Shown one piece after another: positions 22,101-32,189 of a stretch of DNA of 64,000 nucleotides (within the stretch, counting starts at the first letter, position 1; each line of letters opens with the position of its first letter). The notes beneath the pieces were generated by a model. The model did no database searches, had not been told where the DNA came from, and saw only the letters and a list, made by a program, of their open reading frames with translations. The stretch comes from Kordiimonas sp. SCSIO 12603. GTDB lineage: Bacteria > Pseudomonadota > Alphaproteobacteria > Sphingomonadales > Kordiimonadaceae. Location: the NCBI RefSeq assembly GCF_024398035.1, contig NZ_CP073748.1, forward strand, positions 1 through 64,000, in the 5' to 3' direction. The translations under genes and the position numbers were made by a program.

Positions 22101-25100
22101 GAATAAGATCACCCACCGTATTATAGGTGAAGGTGTTGGTCAGGTTTTCACCGGACGGATCAAGAGTTGTGGAAACAAGAAAGCCTGTTGTGCCATCATA
22201 TCCATTCTCCGTTACAACTCCTTCCGGATCTGTCACTGTAAGAGGGAGGCCAAAGGCATCATAAGTATATGTATATATTGGATTGCGCTGCTGGCCCGAC
22301 GCAATTGCAACAAGAGGTAAGGTAGCTGTGCGAACCTGCCCAGCACCATTTGTACCTTTACCATAATAGACAAGTGTTGAGGTATTACCTCGCGCATCAG
22401 TTACACTGGTAGGTGCTTGCGGCCAATTAGGATCAGCATATGTAGCCGTTACTTCCAGTACCTTCCGCCTAAAATCAGCGACAGGGCAAACACCATCAAC
22501 GTATCCACACTTCTCAACAGTTTTGAAGCTGGTGGTATTATGGTTTTGGTCATATTCGAACCAGCTTTCGATACCAGCAGGGAAAATACGGCGGGTAATG
22601 CGATCAAGCCCATCATATCGAGCAGTAATTACTCGGCCTGCTTCATCAATATAGCGGATGCCGCGATTTTCATCGTCATAGAAAACCGTGTAGCTGGACC
22701 GTTGTGCGCTTTCTGTGATGGAGCCATCTTCATTTTGAACAGCGACAGTGGCCACCGGTGAGAGGCGTTCACCGCGATACTGTTCTGCCACAAAGAAATC
22801 CCATGTGCCGCGATTGCCGCGAATTGCTTCACCATCCGCAAGGCTTTCAACCTTCCAGGTATTATCGTAAGTGAAACGCTGGGTCGGAAGGCCATCAGCA
22901 CCGGATTTGGTATATTCCGGGGTGTACACTTCATAAAGGCGTGGTTGCCAATCATTCCGAGCATTTGTCACATCATAAGCAGCGGTGTTAATCCCGTTAC
23001 CCACATAGGAATAATCAGTTTTTTCACCTTCTGGGTTCGTTGCAGATACAAGAAGTGGTTTATTCGCACGAGGAGCTAATGCTGCATGAACATTTGTTAA
23101 ATCAATGTTGCCATCATCATTCCCTGCGTTCGAATATTCAAACAGAACTTTATCGAACCCACGGCCTTCAACACTTACAATTCGCTCATCCTCAGCACCA
23201 CCCCAGTTAAGTTTCACGAATGGACCACTAAAACTTGAGCGACTACCGCCCAGGTTCGAAACCACCCGTTCAAGACGCAAGGTTTCCTGTGAATTATTAT
23301 CTGGTGATGAATACTCAAACTTCAGTTCCAGACCAGAAGCAAACTTCCAACTAGATGCCTGAAACTGTGGAATATTTTGGTTGGGTGTACGATCAGGGCG
23401 GACTACGTCGATTACGATGGAAGACCCATCAGGGTATTCTACCTCAAAATCAATATCGGCATATGAATATTGCACAGAACATCTTTGTTCTGCGGTCAAA
23501 GGACCAAACTGTGATTCATCAACATTATGACAGCCAGTACTGGCAAAAACAGTTTTCAAAGAACCTGTTTGCTGAAGCTCTACCAACGAGCCTTTTGGTG
23601 AATCATATGTACCGTTCACAAGTTTTACAAACTGGGTTCCTGATGCCCCCTGCTGCACAGTTACCACATTATGGTGCAAATGATCCGTCCACCAATCTGC
23701 GATAAACATAGGAACGATAGCACTTTTCATATCCTGTTCTGAATTGGAAATACCAGAACCATCGAAGAGCTCATGAGCTGTATATAAGGCAACAACAGAA
23801 GGGACTGCTCTTACTGCTTTTTCTTCCCCCATTGCTTCCATGCCAGAGCCAGAAATTGAAGCAGTAATCGCAAGATTATGTGTCCAACCAGCACCTAACC
23901 CTCGGGAACGTGTTCCAGCCGCAGAAAAACTCCGCTGAAATGAAAGAGCGTATGGGAATTCACCAACACCTGTTGTAACATCAGCCGGGGCTGAATAGGA
24001 TAATTGTCCGGAATTTAGATCAACCCCATGCAATCTTGAACGATCTTCAAACTGATCGCGCAAAGCATCAGCGAGTGAAGCGGGATCAAAAGTATCACCA
24101 TCATCAGGGCTTTCAGCAGCTCCTGCTCCTTTTGTTGCTGCATTACGGTCACCATTCAGAGCAATATGCGCTATATCCCCTGTAACTGGATGATATGCAA
24201 CAAATGCCTGGCCGCGCTCATAACTTCTATCAGTGCCATTCGGATCCAACGCATTCGGCATGAAAGGCACACCTGGACCATACACTTCAGCGGCAGCCGG
24301 GACATAAACCCCATAACCCGCATCGATATATGGCTCCAATGCCAGAATACTTGGCAGCCCGTAAGCATTATTTGCAAAATAATCTTTTACTGTTTGGTAG
24401 TTGAAGCGATCTACATAAACAAAGGGACGGTTCTGATCGTCATTATCATTAAACCATGAAAATCTGTTAACAGTTGAACCCGTATGTACCTTATCAGAGA
24501 ATTGCTCAAATACGGAGCCCTCCAGCGCACTACCCATTAAAGCAATAGTTTTAGCTGATGCAACCGCGGCTGTTGTAGAGGACTGTTTAGTATTTACAGA
24601 AATGCCAGACAACATATCAATCTGCATAGCACCCGTGGCAACCGTGTGAACTTGCCTACCTGGTATAGTAATCAGTTCGCTACCTTCACTAACCCCCGGA
24701 CCACAGATATTCACAAATTCATTCGTGGTATAAACCATTCCAAAAGAGTGGTGATGTTGGGTTGCGCTATTATTCACCTGACCTTCAAGAGCAATAATCC
24801 TATTAAATTGCTCCAGCCAACCATACCCTATTTGAGTTTTAACAGCCTCAGTGAGGTTTTGTGCATGGAAGGAACTACCTTGAGAAATTAAACTTCCAGG
24901 CTCTCCACCCGTAGTGTTCTGACAAAAGTTGGTATAGCTATATTTTATATCACTTATATGTTGTGAGGTAAGGCGAGAAGATAAGCGGTTTGTATTACTG
25001 GCACCAAAACCAAAAACAAAGGTAGTAGGTTGTGTAAAACCTCCTGAGCGTGGCGCATAATGCCGATCCATATAGGAGCCTTCATTTGCGGCATATGCAT

Positions 25101-26406
25101 GATCAATCTTATAGTTTACGCTATAGTGATCGCCATCTATTACAACTCGAGGGAAAGCAAAAGGCAGCCCTGATGTTGGCTCGATAGATGTTGCTGCAGA
25201 CCCTAATACGCCAGTAAGAACAGCCTCGCCATCCAGCTTCAATGTACCCGAAATTGTTGGCTCGTGCGTTTGGTAAGCAACTTGATCATTGGTCCAATCA
25301 AATTTCAAATTACGCCCGTATAGCTCATCTGCGAATAAGCTAATGCTTTTTTCTACACAACCATTACCAGCACCATTACACTTAAATTCTAAGCCAACAA
25401 TAGTCCGGAATTCATTGGGTATTTCAGTAAATGTTCCGAAATCTCCATCCCAATCCCCATCCAAGGCTTCACCAAAAGCTTGACCCTCAACTTTTGTTGC
25501 TTCCAGAATGGTTCTCTCACCCAATATTTCACCAAGAGAAGAGTTGTAATTTTGTTCAGTTTCCAAGGCAGCAAGCAATTGGTCTGAAACATGCTTTAGC
25601 ATACCATTCAAACCTGAAATACGAAAACCTGACATCCCAAAAAAGCCCGGACCGGTTAACCCAACGCCATAAGCACTGCTTAAAAGATTTCCTTTGCTAC
25701 TGAATGTCCCGAGCGCTGCCCCCAGAGCCGGAATTTTTGGGCTGGTTTCCTGATATTTTTTAAAAGAAGGATCCAGGCTAATCGTTTCGCCGTCTACAAC
25801 CGCTTGAACCCAAACATGCATAATTCGTGCAGACCCGGGGCATGCGTTTCGAGGAATTCCCCCGTCAGATAGCATTTCACATAACTGAGTTAAATTTGAG
25901 AACTGACCAAACCAATCTGTGGCCTCTTCCTCAGTTATCCTTAACTTACCGATAACGTAACTTACGTTCGAAATAGATGCATCTGAATGTAGAGCTGCTT
26001 CCTTCAATAGCTCTACAAGCAAATGAGCCTGATCGAAAGATGTACCAGCCCCATCCAGGTATGTTCCTAAAGCCCCTTTTTGAAGACCAAACTGTGGAAC
26101 AATATCGATCCTGTCGTGAACATAGTTATAGATTAACTCGGGGTCATATTTTAAAGCACGAGCAAGTTCTTTGATTTCTACTGGGCGAGCTGCGTTCCTA
26201 TGAAGGTCTTGAGGAAGTACTTTAGTAGCTCCATAAAAATCAAAAGCGGTCCCAAAACCAACCCGATCAGCTTTCCCTACCTTTATTGCAGCAACTTCGG
26301 GCTCAATAGTTTGAGCAGAAACCCCAGCCGTGCCCATTAAAAGCCCAGCTACAAGGATCTTTTTCAAACCTGTCTTTGTTACGGAATGTTTTCCCCAAGT
26401 AAACAT
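19120..26406 (-). CDS. Giant secreted RHS-repeat protein with Hint domain and C-terminal toxin tip
   Basis: This 2428-residue polymorphic toxin has a Sec-type signal near the N-terminus ([18 protein letters not shown]). It continues with a transglutaminase-like region (about 85-250; the usual Cys position reads [12 protein letters not shown], so the nucleophile seems lost) and a long beta-rich part. Dozens of YD/RHS repeats (about 1150-2060) lead to the RHS core [21 protein letters not shown] 140-residue pretoxin Hint domain runs from [10 protein letters not shown] to SVLVHNC and contains the T-x-x-H block TTDEHPWW. The last 105 residues, with [20 protein letters not shown] and [10 protein letters not shown], look like a small nuclease-type toxin (BECR-like fold is a guess). 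ATG at 26406 has GAGG upstream and is preferred over TTG at 26418. It is 58 bases after the Calx-beta gene. Confidence 0.88.
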   Translation of the reverse strand: MFTWGKHSVTKTGLKKILVAGLLMGTAGVSAQTIEPEVAAIKVGKADRVGFGTAFDFYGATKVLPQDLHRNAARPVEIKELARALKYDPELIYNYVHDRIDIVPQFGLQKGALGTYLDGAGTSFDQAHLLVELLKEAALHSDASISNVSYVIGKLRITEEEATDWFGQFSNLTQLCEMLSDGGIPRNACPGSARIMHVWVQAVVDGETISLDPSFKKYQETSPKIPALGAALGTFSSKGNLLSSAYGVGLTGPGFFGMSGFRISGLNGMLKHVSDQLLAALETEQNYNSSLGEILGERTILEATKVEGQAFGEALDGDWDGDFGTFTEIPNEFRTIVGLEFKCNGAGNGCVEKSISLFADELYGRNLKFDWTNDQVAYQTHEPTISGTLKLDGEAVLTGVLGSAATSIEPTSGLPFAFPRVVIDGDHYSVNYKIDHAYAANEGSYMDRHYAPRSGGFTQPTTFVFGFGASNTNRLSSRLTSQHISDIKYSYTNFCQNTTGGEPGSLISQGSSFHAQNLTEAVKTQIGYGWLEQFNRIIALEGQVNNSATQHHHSFGMVYTTNEFVNICGPGVSEGSELITIPGRQVHTVATGAMQIDMLSGISVNTKQSSTTAAVASAKTIALMGSALEGSVFEQFSDKVHTGSTVNRFSWFNDNDDQNRPFVYVDRFNYQTVKDYFANNAYGLPSILALEPYIDAGYGVYVPAAAEVYGPGVPFMPNALDPNGTDRSYERGQAFVAYHPVTGDIAHIALNGDRNAATKGAGAAESPDDGDTFDPASLADALRDQFEDRSRLHGVDLNSGQLSYSAPADVTTGVGEFPYALSFQRSFSAAGTRSRGLGAGWTHNLAITASISGSGMEAMGEEKAVRAVPSVVALYTAHELFDGSGISNSEQDMKSAIVPMFIADWWTDHLHHNVVTVQQGASGTQFVKLVNGTYDSPKGSLVELQQTGSLKTVFASTGCHNVDESQFGPLTAEQRCSVQYSYADIDFEVEYPDGSSIVIDVVRPDRTPNQNIPQFQASSWKFASGLELKFEYSSPDNNSQETLRLERVVSNLGGSRSSFSGPFVKLNWGGAEDERIVSVEGRGFDKVLFEYSNAGNDDGNIDLTNVHAALAPRANKPLLVSATNPEGEKTDYSYVGNGINTAAYDVTNARNDWQPRLYEVYTPEYTKSGADGLPTQRFTYDNTWKVESLADGEAIRGNRGTWDFFVAEQYRGERLSPVATVAVQNEDGSITESAQRSSYTVFYDDENRGIRYIDEAGRVITARYDGLDRITRRIFPAGIESWFEYDQNHNTTSFKTVEKCGYVDGVCPVADFRRKVLEVTATYADPNWPQAPTSVTDARGNTSTLVYYGKGTNGAGQVRTATLPLVAIASGQQRNPIYTYTYDAFGLPLTVTDPEGVVTENGYDGTTGFLVSTTLDPSGENLTNTFTYNTVGDLIRADGPRTDVQDITTSTFDGVRRPVSVTNAIGTKTTTIYDLNGRVVRSELRDIGGALLQVSGMNYTATGQEYEIFSPECYSGNTLNRGLSSCAITRSSYDSQDRVSLVTDPENRTTKSVYFIDGQMRRLIRAFGTDIQQDYQTYSYTETAQVASVTDANGNRTEYTYDNYDRLSRTYFPSKTKGAGVASTTDYEAYGYDANGNLTVKQTRNRLYIRTGYDALNRLVARTVRFGSATRAVVESSSRYKYDLASREVSQTRHWGARDSAGGYHDGAYTTDTSYEYDTAGRLVAETQNRRRITRTLDQAGNRIGLTYPDVLKNFTFTYDALNRMQAVHLDGEERVRYSYDALSRMTGKSFKSPGLASVPVTYTYEVDSALKTISHDFKESFDVAAQKALPSQDVVYSFGYNKANQVISRDLSNSIYQYLPRQNKQVDYEVNGLNQYVQVDNAELDEENVTQTSSSPAMEYDANGNLIRNGDWVYAYDGENRLVSASKAGMSVRYDYDAKGRRFAKTVNGVRTQYLYEGDEPIADYASFPGRSYVTRQYVHGANIDERLIYIAYDSDGNQVGEQQYYHADHQGSIIGMSGAESLRLEQRYTYDAFGVPGQPEDGQPFRYTGRRYDAETGLYYYRARYYSSELGRFLQTDPIGYEDNMNLYGYTANDPVNNTDPTGNFAFGLVAKIIKVAIKGGDIASTVAGAVEDFNTVTDSSASTGTRLLAAASLASEIFSPVSARDVKAGANAVQAFRKGGCCFVAGTQVLTKDGLKNIEDIKVGDLVWSRNPETGEQELKEVTDFIPRHERVIWELTVQNAAGETETFETTDEHPWWVDGQGWKRTDELTFGMRVEDEEQNVLVITSVHNTNRKDGTYNLTVADFHTYFVGNLSVLVHNCETGGRGAQVGSMIDSNGSTKASDIIQKSQDVGFTPSQTANGPLKMVDENGVARVTIKGGSARAPGSAGPHVELKDSSGQRVNSAGQPVTRKSPENHTPIIDDRKK

Positions 26407-26464
26407 AATATGCCTCAAATTACTTACTTAAAATATATGACCAAAGCGTGAGTTCAAACGGTAC

Positions 26465-29400
26465 CTAAAAAGGAAACCCGCCGCCGAAACTACACGAGGA
26501 ATTTTGCCTTGATTGATGAGATTCTGGCTTGGCGCCTGAACAGATACCATTAGAGACAGTTGCTCCGGATTCAGACCGACAAACTACTTGGCGCTGCCTA
26601 GTCTCTAAATCACCCAAGCCGCTACAAGTCCATGGGCTCCAACTGCCAGCAGACCAAGAATATGTACATGTATCTGTACGAACAAGATCAGGCGTGCCAC
26701 AGAAGCTATTACTTACAGTTGCACCGTCGCTTCGCTTACAAGTTGCTGTACGTACATTTTGTCGTGTGGCTTGCCCTGTACATGCTGGCCACCCAGCAAA
26801 AGCGCTGTACTGGAAACTATATGTATATGTCACAGGCGGTGTACAAGTATCAGATCTAGTGGGCTGAGGCTTTCCTCCTCCACAAAAACTATCACTAACC
26901 GTACTACCATCACTTCTACGACAATAAACGGCACGTGTTTGTGTACGGACACCACTACTACTACAAGCGCTATAACTGCTCCACCCTCCGGTCTGCCAAC
27001 TATATGTATATGAAGGTACATAGTTACACCCACGGGTGACTGTTATAGTTGAAGAGCCACAACTATTCCCCGATTCAACCCAGCTACATGTACGAACATA
27101 CGTCCCTCTCTGCTCACCTGATGGCGGGCAGGTTGATGGCCAGCTTACTGGACCATCTGAATATCTCGGTGTACAGGTATCAGAGTTGGTGGATTGAGGC
27201 TTTCCTCCTCCGCAAAAACTATCACTAACCGTACTACCATCACTTCTACGACAATAAACGGTACGTGTTTGTGTACGGACACCACCACTACTACAAGCGC
27301 TATAACTGCTCCACCCTCCCTGTCGCCAACTATAGGAATAATCATCATTTCTGATGTTACCTACACCATTGGTACCTTTGGTTGGGTTGTTCTGATTGAT
27401 GTTAGATGTAACTGTGGCCGCATTCACAACTCCCGACACAATCACATTGAAATGCTCGTCATTCTCAAAAACCGTGTCACCGATAATTGTTACCGGGAAC
27501 TGGTGTTCATACTCACCCGGCTGAATAGTTATTGTAGTAGGAGGAACGGCAATATAGTCCTGTCCCTCCAGGGCACTTCCATTGGTTGTTTGATAGGTCA
27601 AAGTAACAGGTTCTGTTGTACCACCCTGAAGGAAGATAGTCATAGTCAGAACGCTATTGGAATTACCTTCCTGCCTGCCATTATTGAACACATTCACAAC
27701 TGGAATACCATTAGTATTCAAAACAGTTCCGACACCTTGGCCATCCGCAATAATTGCTCCACCGGTTGGATTGGTTAGGTTTATGTAGAACAACTGATCT
27801 CGCTCAAAGATATCATCTGTCAACGGCGTTACGGTAACCGACTGCGATGTTATACCCGGCGCAAACGTCAATGTTCCCGTCACTTCAGTCGCATTGTAGT
27901 CCTCGCCACGTATCGCCGTACCATCAACAATCGAGAAGTTAACATTATTAGTTCCACTTCCCGGGTTAGCGCGTGTGATAGTAAAACTCGCTGAACTGCC
28001 ACCTTCAGTGATATTAACATCACTCACGCTGAAAGCCGGTGGATCAACATCATCATTCAAAATAGTACCGGAAGCAGATGCTGTACCAATCGAGGCATTA
28101 GACCTATTGGCATCAAGCCTCACTGTAACGCGCTCATCCGCTTCAGATTGTCCATCGTTCACGGTTGGAATAATAATATTTTTTGTTAAAGCATCGCTCG
28201 GATTAAAGATCAGTACTCCAGATGTTTCAATAACATCAGCCGCACCCTCAGTTACATTCCAAGTAATCTGCACTGGTGCACTATATGCATGGGTAAGAGA
28301 CACAGGGAATTCAAGATTCAATCCTTCATTCCTGCTGTTGGCTGCTGCAATACTAGCCGTTGGGATTTCCTCATCAAGCGGAGCTTCAGCAATTGGACAA
28401 CCATCAGGTTGGGTTGTTCGAATTTCTACAAAACTGGTTGAAACAGCACCATGAGCATCCTCTACCTTATAGCTGAAACGATAACGGCCACATTCTGTGC
28501 CAAGGAACAGCGCCTCACCGTTAACCAAAGAAATACTACCATTACCTTTAAAGCCATCAATGAGATCGAATTCTGGCAACAATGTCATTGCATCATCATC
28601 AGGGTCTTCATCGTTTGATAGCAAATCAAGTGTCGCAGAACCTTGGAAAAGCGTTCCAGCTTCAAGTCCACCCTCAAACCCTTCAGAGCCACCTAATCCA
28701 GGGCCTGCAATCGGGTTAATCTCTATCCCAGTATAATAGTCCGGGAAAAGAATAGGAGATCTATTCCCCCTTACATCATCATCTTCAATAGTTGTAGAAA
28801 TAGAGATTGCTTCACCCAAGTCAGCATTCTCAGCCTGAGTGAGTGTGAGAACTAATGTTTCCTCATCTTCAACCACATCCGCATCTGATAACAAGTCTAC
28901 CTTAATTCTTTGCTTCGTCTTGTTGCCAAAGCTAATTCGCTTTGAAGGGGCATCAACATAATCCGAACCAGCACTCGCCGTTCCTGAAACTTCCCAGTAA
29001 ACAACTACATTTTCAAAGGTATTGCTTAGAACAATATCATATTCCAGTTTATTGTCCTTGCCCTCCTTCACCGTCTCAGCAGATACTCTTTCAAGAGTTA
29101 CGGTAGGGCGTTCTTTTGGTTCAGTAGGAGGAGTCACAGGTACAGATGGCGGCGGACAATTTTCACCTCCCTCACCTGTTACCGTAATGAATAATTGGGC
29201 AGATGACGTTAAACCATCAGGATCAGCTACTGTATAATCAAAACCATAAACAGCACAGCCATTAAAACCAACTCGAATACCAGTTCTACCATTAGTAAGC
29301 GGCTCGATACCCAAGGCAACATCTGGCACATCCAGTTGATGTGGAACAGGATACCCGCTTGCCACAGAAACAGCGGTAACAGTTAACAGATCTCCATCTG

Positions 29401-30643
29401 GATCCGTATCATTACCAAGAACATTGAAAACAGCACTACCGTCAAACAGAGGCGTTTCACCAGGGCGCAACTCTGGTGCGGGGTCATTTGGATTAACGAA
29501 TACCCTCTCTCCATTGCCACCAATAACAGATACTATTTGAAGCTCATATGTGACCGCATCATCATTTGCTGTTGGAGCTCGATTGCCTGGGCCAGAATTG
29601 CCACCATCGGTGTTGTCACCGCCTGTGTTGTCACCACCCGTGTTGTCACCACCCGTGTTGTCACCGCCCGTGCTGTCACCGCCTGTGTTGTCACCTGATG
29701 GGTCTTCAATTGTCACAATCCCCACATATGTGGAAATAAAACCTTCCACTACCCACTTCAGCTCAATTAAGAAAACTTCTTGCCCTTCAACCAAATCATC
29801 TGAGGTAGCAAATATACTATTCTCAACAATAAATGTGGCTGCAGGAAAAGACATGGAAGCATTCACCAATGACCCAAAATCACCAGCTGCCTGTTGTGCG
29901 GTACCATCTATAGTTCTGAGATTAACTGTTAGAGCGCTGTTACTAACGCCACCAGCTGGAATATGCTTACGAACTTCAAATTCAAAGGCTTCACCTTCAC
30001 TTACAATTCCGTCGGCAAAGTCAAAGTAAATCAAATCATTATCGTAAATAAGGCCAGTAGCCTCTTGATCTACATCATCGAGGTTCGCACCTTCAACCTC
30101 TGTGAGTTCAATGGAAAAGGTTTCATCACCTTCTTTAATAGTGTCATCAATTACATTGAAAGAAATCACACCTTCAGTAAAACCACGAGGTATAACTAAC
30201 TCACCAGAATGTGGTGTAGAGATATCTGAAGCATTCGCGCTACCAACAGAATTATCACTAAACACACTTCGCCAGTTTACAACAATATCTTCTTCGGCCG
30301 CATAGGAAAGCGAGACCTTAAAATCTATTGTATCCTCTCCCTCTCGGGCTTTTGCATTGAGAATTCTAACAATGGGAAGTGCAAACCCCGAAACCGTGTG
30401 TACGGTCCTATTCCCCGCAGGGTCATATCGATATGTATGTACAACACCTGTTCTCAGGTTTTCCGTTCGAATTAATCGCCCGAGATCGTCATACTGATAT
30501 CTAACTTGAGCGGGTTCAATTGTAGCTACCGGGTTCGCTCCATCATTACCCGATGCCTGGGTCCATCCCCTAGCAGAAGTCAGCATAACTAACAAAATAG
30601 TGAAAAAAGCGCACACAATAGTGCTACTAAATGCTTTACTCAC
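26465..30643 (-). CDS. Secreted Calx-beta / cadherin-like protein with thrombospondin-type-1-like repeats
   Basis: This 1392-residue exported protein has a signal peptide (FSSTIVCAFFTILLVMLTSA), a single RHS/YD motif (YQYDDLGRLIRTENLRTGVV), and about six Calx-beta modules marked by D-D/E-x-x-x-E-x-x-E-x-F patterns. A (GGDNT)n linker and two cadherin-like Ig domains (AVFNVLGNDTDPDGD) lie between them. The last ~290 residues hold four Cys/Trp-rich units of the form SWxxGxWSxYSAC...RTVYCRRSDG...FCGG, closely resembling eukaryotic TSP1 repeats, plus one extra Cys-rich insert. GTG at 30643 follows GGGGG and is preferred over TTG at 30655. It is upstream of, and probably co-transcribed with, the RHS gene. 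Likely an extracellular adhesin or a partner or carrier of the RHS protein. Confidence 0.8.
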   Translation of the reverse strand: MSKAFSSTIVCAFFTILLVMLTSARGWTQASGNDGANPVATIEPAQVRYQYDDLGRLIRTENLRTGVVHTYRYDPAGNRTVHTVSGFALPIVRILNAKAREGEDTIDFKVSLSYAAEEDIVVNWRSVFSDNSVGSANASDISTPHSGELVIPRGFTEGVISFNVIDDTIKEGDETFSIELTEVEGANLDDVDQEATGLIYDNDLIYFDFADGIVSEGEAFEFEVRKHIPAGGVSNSALTVNLRTIDGTAQQAAGDFGSLVNASMSFPAATFIVENSIFATSDDLVEGQEVFLIELKWVVEGFISTYVGIVTIEDPSGDNTGGDSTGGDNTGGDNTGGDNTGGDNTDGGNSGPGNRAPTANDDAVTYELQIVSVIGGNGERVFVNPNDPAPELRPGETPLFDGSAVFNVLGNDTDPDGDLLTVTAVSVASGYPVPHQLDVPDVALGIEPLTNGRTGIRVGFNGCAVYGFDYTVADPDGLTSSAQLFITVTGEGGENCPPPSVPVTPPTEPKERPTVTLERVSAETVKEGKDNKLEYDIVLSNTFENVVVYWEVSGTASAGSDYVDAPSKRISFGNKTKQRIKVDLLSDADVVEDEETLVLTLTQAENADLGEAISISTTIEDDDVRGNRSPILFPDYYTGIEINPIAGPGLGGSEGFEGGLEAGTLFQGSATLDLLSNDEDPDDDAMTLLPEFDLIDGFKGNGSISLVNGEALFLGTECGRYRFSYKVEDAHGAVSTSFVEIRTTQPDGCPIAEAPLDEEIPTASIAAANSRNEGLNLEFPVSLTHAYSAPVQITWNVTEGAADVIETSGVLIFNPSDALTKNIIIPTVNDGQSEADERVTVRLDANRSNASIGTASASGTILNDDVDPPAFSVSDVNITEGGSSASFTITRANPGSGTNNVNFSIVDGTAIRGEDYNATEVTGTLTFAPGITSQSVTVTPLTDDIFERDQLFYINLTNPTGGAIIADGQGVGTVLNTNGIPVVNVFNNGRQEGNSNSVLTMTIFLQGGTTEPVTLTYQTTNGSALEGQDYIAVPPTTITIQPGEYEHQFPVTIIGDTVFENDEHFNVIVSGVVNAATVTSNINQNNPTKGTNGVGNIRNDDYSYSWRQGGWSSYSACSSGGVRTQTRTVYCRRSDGSTVSDSFCGGGKPQSTNSDTCTPRYSDGPVSWPSTCPPSGEQRGTYVRTCSWVESGNSCGSSTITVTRGCNYVPSYTYSWQTGGWSSYSACSSSGVRTQTRAVYCRRSDGSTVSDSFCGGGKPQPTRSDTCTPPVTYTYSFQYSAFAGWPACTGQATRQNVRTATCKRSDGATVSNSFCGTPDLVRTDTCTYSWSAGSWSPWTCSGLGDLETRQRQVVCRSESGATVSNGICSGAKPESHQSRQNSSCSFGGGFPF
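26864..27319. repeat. Near-identical 126-bp duplication within the TSP1-like region
   Basis: Bases 26864-26989 and 27194-27319 differ at only three positions. Each encodes the core of one TSP1-like unit (YSACSS...RRSDGSTVSDSFCGGGKP). The near-identity at the DNA level, while the other units have diverged, indicates a recent duplication or gene conversion. Confidence 0.85.
29611..29700. repeat. 15-bp tandem repeat coding for (GGDNT)n linker
   Basis: Six tandem units of the form TGTTGTCACCGCCTG (minus-strand reading gives Gly-Gly-Asp-Asn/Ser-Thr) form a flexible acidic linker between the second Calx-beta module and the first cadherin-like domain. The copy number may vary between strains by slippage. 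Confidence 0.85.
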
Positions 30644-31025
30644 AATTGCCCCCAAACCTTATAAAACAAGTTTATTTAAAAACACCACTAACGTTTATCT
30701 TGCACGCTAAACATACTCAACAAAAGGTTGTCAACAGATATATTTCATTGAGCAATTTTATACTTTTGTACGGACATATCACTTAAACGTGAAATAAGTT
30801 ATTGATATAAAACACTTTATTAAGGCTTTTTCTTTAAAACTAAAGTTTAGTTATTTTCTACAGTATAAAATCAAAAGTAGAGAATACGATTTTACAAAAT
30901 ATTCCGTAGACAGTTTTTCATATTAAAAATTATCGCATTTGGTGAAAAAATACTAAAAACACACTCAAAAATTCTATGTAAAAAAATAATATCAAATATC
31001 CTGCAATATAAGAGTATCACCTCCA
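30644..31025. promoter_or_regulatory. AT-rich upstream region of the Calx-beta/RHS operon
   Basis: There is no gene in these 382 bases. The stretch is strikingly AT-rich compared with its surroundings and includes a perfect palindrome AACTAAA-G-TTTAGTT (30838-30852). It must contain the promoter of the minus-strand operon starting at 30643. I could not single out a convincing -35/-10 pair. AT-rich DNA ahead of an rhs operon fits acquired DNA or silencing by a xenogeneic silencer, which is an inference. Confidence 0.45.
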
Positions 31026-31268
31026 GATTATCGTATTTTATGTGTCAAAACTGATGGATTATCGAAAGATATGCGTCGCGCTGTCGAAACTTATGTGTCA
31101 AAGGCCGATAAGACATGAGAAATTCTGTGGAATCCTGTCGCATCTATTGCGTCACCCAACAATTTTGTCGGATGACACATAAGTTTCGACAAATGGCGCA
31201 TAAAGTTCGACAATGCGACACATAAGTTTCGATAAAAGGCCCAGCGTTTCCGAGCGCTTGGGCCTTTT
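31026..31268. repeat. Multi-site interspersed repeat, full copy B (3+3 units) with terminator
   Basis: Three direct units start at 31028, 31059 and 31082 (best form TGTCGAAACTTATGTGTCA). Three inverted units start at 31173, 31194 and 31214 (TGACACATAAGTTTCGACA and variants). About 70 bases of spacer lie between. The hairpin GGCCCAGCG...GGGCC (31238-31264) closes the copy; its TTTT overlaps the TAA stop of the GH16 gene, and on the minus strand it reads as that gene's terminator. The organisation resembles transposon ends with several transposase sites. No open frame lies inside. Confidence 0.8.
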
Positions 31269-32187
31269 AATGTTTAGTCCTTTGATAAATGCGCACCCAA
31301 TCAACAAGCATAGATTTTGGAAAATCTTCTACATCCACACCCTTTTCATTCCGTTCTTCAGCCAGCTTACCGCCAACCGCTAGGTTCAGGATTAAATAAA
31401 AAGGCTGATCAAACGGCGCATATACACTGCCCTTGGCTTTACCCCCTGCTGAAAACCAATCTTCACTTGTAAGGGAGGAATATTTCTGGCCGTCGACAAA
31501 CCAGGAGATTTCACCTTGCTTCCATTCTACAGCAAAAATATGAAAGCCATCCGGGCTGATTGGTAAAGTAATATCGCTGCCCTTATGTGTGTTTTCAGGC
31601 CATTCCGCGCCATAATGCAATGTGCCAAGAATACGGTTTTCCTTACCGCCGGAACACTCATCACAGCGTGCACCTAAATTAACCGCCTCCATAATATCTA
31701 TTTCGCCTGATGCGGCCCAGGAGCCATACCGGTTTTTGCGCGGCAACATCCATATAGCGGGCCATGTACCTTGGCCTTCAGGCAATTTTGCTCGTATTTC
31801 AAACCTGCCATATCGCCAGGCGGCTTTGCCTCTGGTAACCAAACGTGCTGATGAAAAAGGCAATTCTCGCATCTCATCCTCGCCTTTTCTCAGGTGCAGC
31901 GGCAATGCATATCCTGTTGAGGTCTTATGGTGCGCCGTGATTTTAAGAAAACCTCCAGATACCGAGGCATTTTCAGGCAAAGCCGTATAACATTGTTTCT
32001 CGTTATTTCCCCCACCCCAGCAGTCAATATCAAACTGCCATTTTTCTCTATCAATCTGATACCCTGTAAATTCATCGCTCCAAACCAATTGCCACTCAGG
32101 AGCATCCGCCTTTGCATCTGCATGCACCAGTTCGCCAAACAGGGGAGCCAATAAAACACTCATGAATACAGAGAAGAATATGTTCAT
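31267..32187 (-). CDS. Secreted GH16 beta-glucanase (laminarinase-like)
   Basis: This 306-residue family-16 glycoside hydrolase cleaves beta-1,3- or mixed-linked beta-glucans endo-wise. The signal peptide is MNIFFSVFMSVLLAPLFGELVHADA. The catalytic motif GEIDIMEAV (E-x-D-x-x-E, nucleophile and acid/base Glu) is near residue 155, and the motif WPAIWMLPRKNRYG precedes it. ATG at 32187 lies just downstream of the MFS stop (32190-32192) and is preferred over an upstream in-frame start because it begins the signal peptide. It is the last gene of the halogenase-MFS-GH16 operon. Laminarin is the likely substrate; the exact linkage cannot be read from the sequence. Confidence 0.9.
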   Translation of the reverse strand: MNIFFSVFMSVLLAPLFGELVHADAKADAPEWQLVWSDEFTGYQIDREKWQFDIDCWGGGNNEKQCYTALPENASVSGGFLKITAHHKTSTGYALPLHLRKGEDEMRELPFSSARLVTRGKAAWRYGRFEIRAKLPEGQGTWPAIWMLPRKNRYGSWAASGEIDIMEAVNLGARCDECSGGKENRILGTLHYGAEWPENTHKGSDITLPISPDGFHIFAVEWKQGEISWFVDGQKYSSLTSEDWFSAGGKAKGSVYAPFDQPFYLILNLAVGGKLAEERNEKGVDVEDFPKSMLVDWVRIYQRTKH

Positions 32188-32189
32188 GC

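Noticed and set aside
29611-29700. Short regular repeats as a CRISPR array
   Set aside because: 15-bp units are contiguous without spacers, in frame within a coding gene, and encode Gly-Gly-Asp-Asn-Thr.
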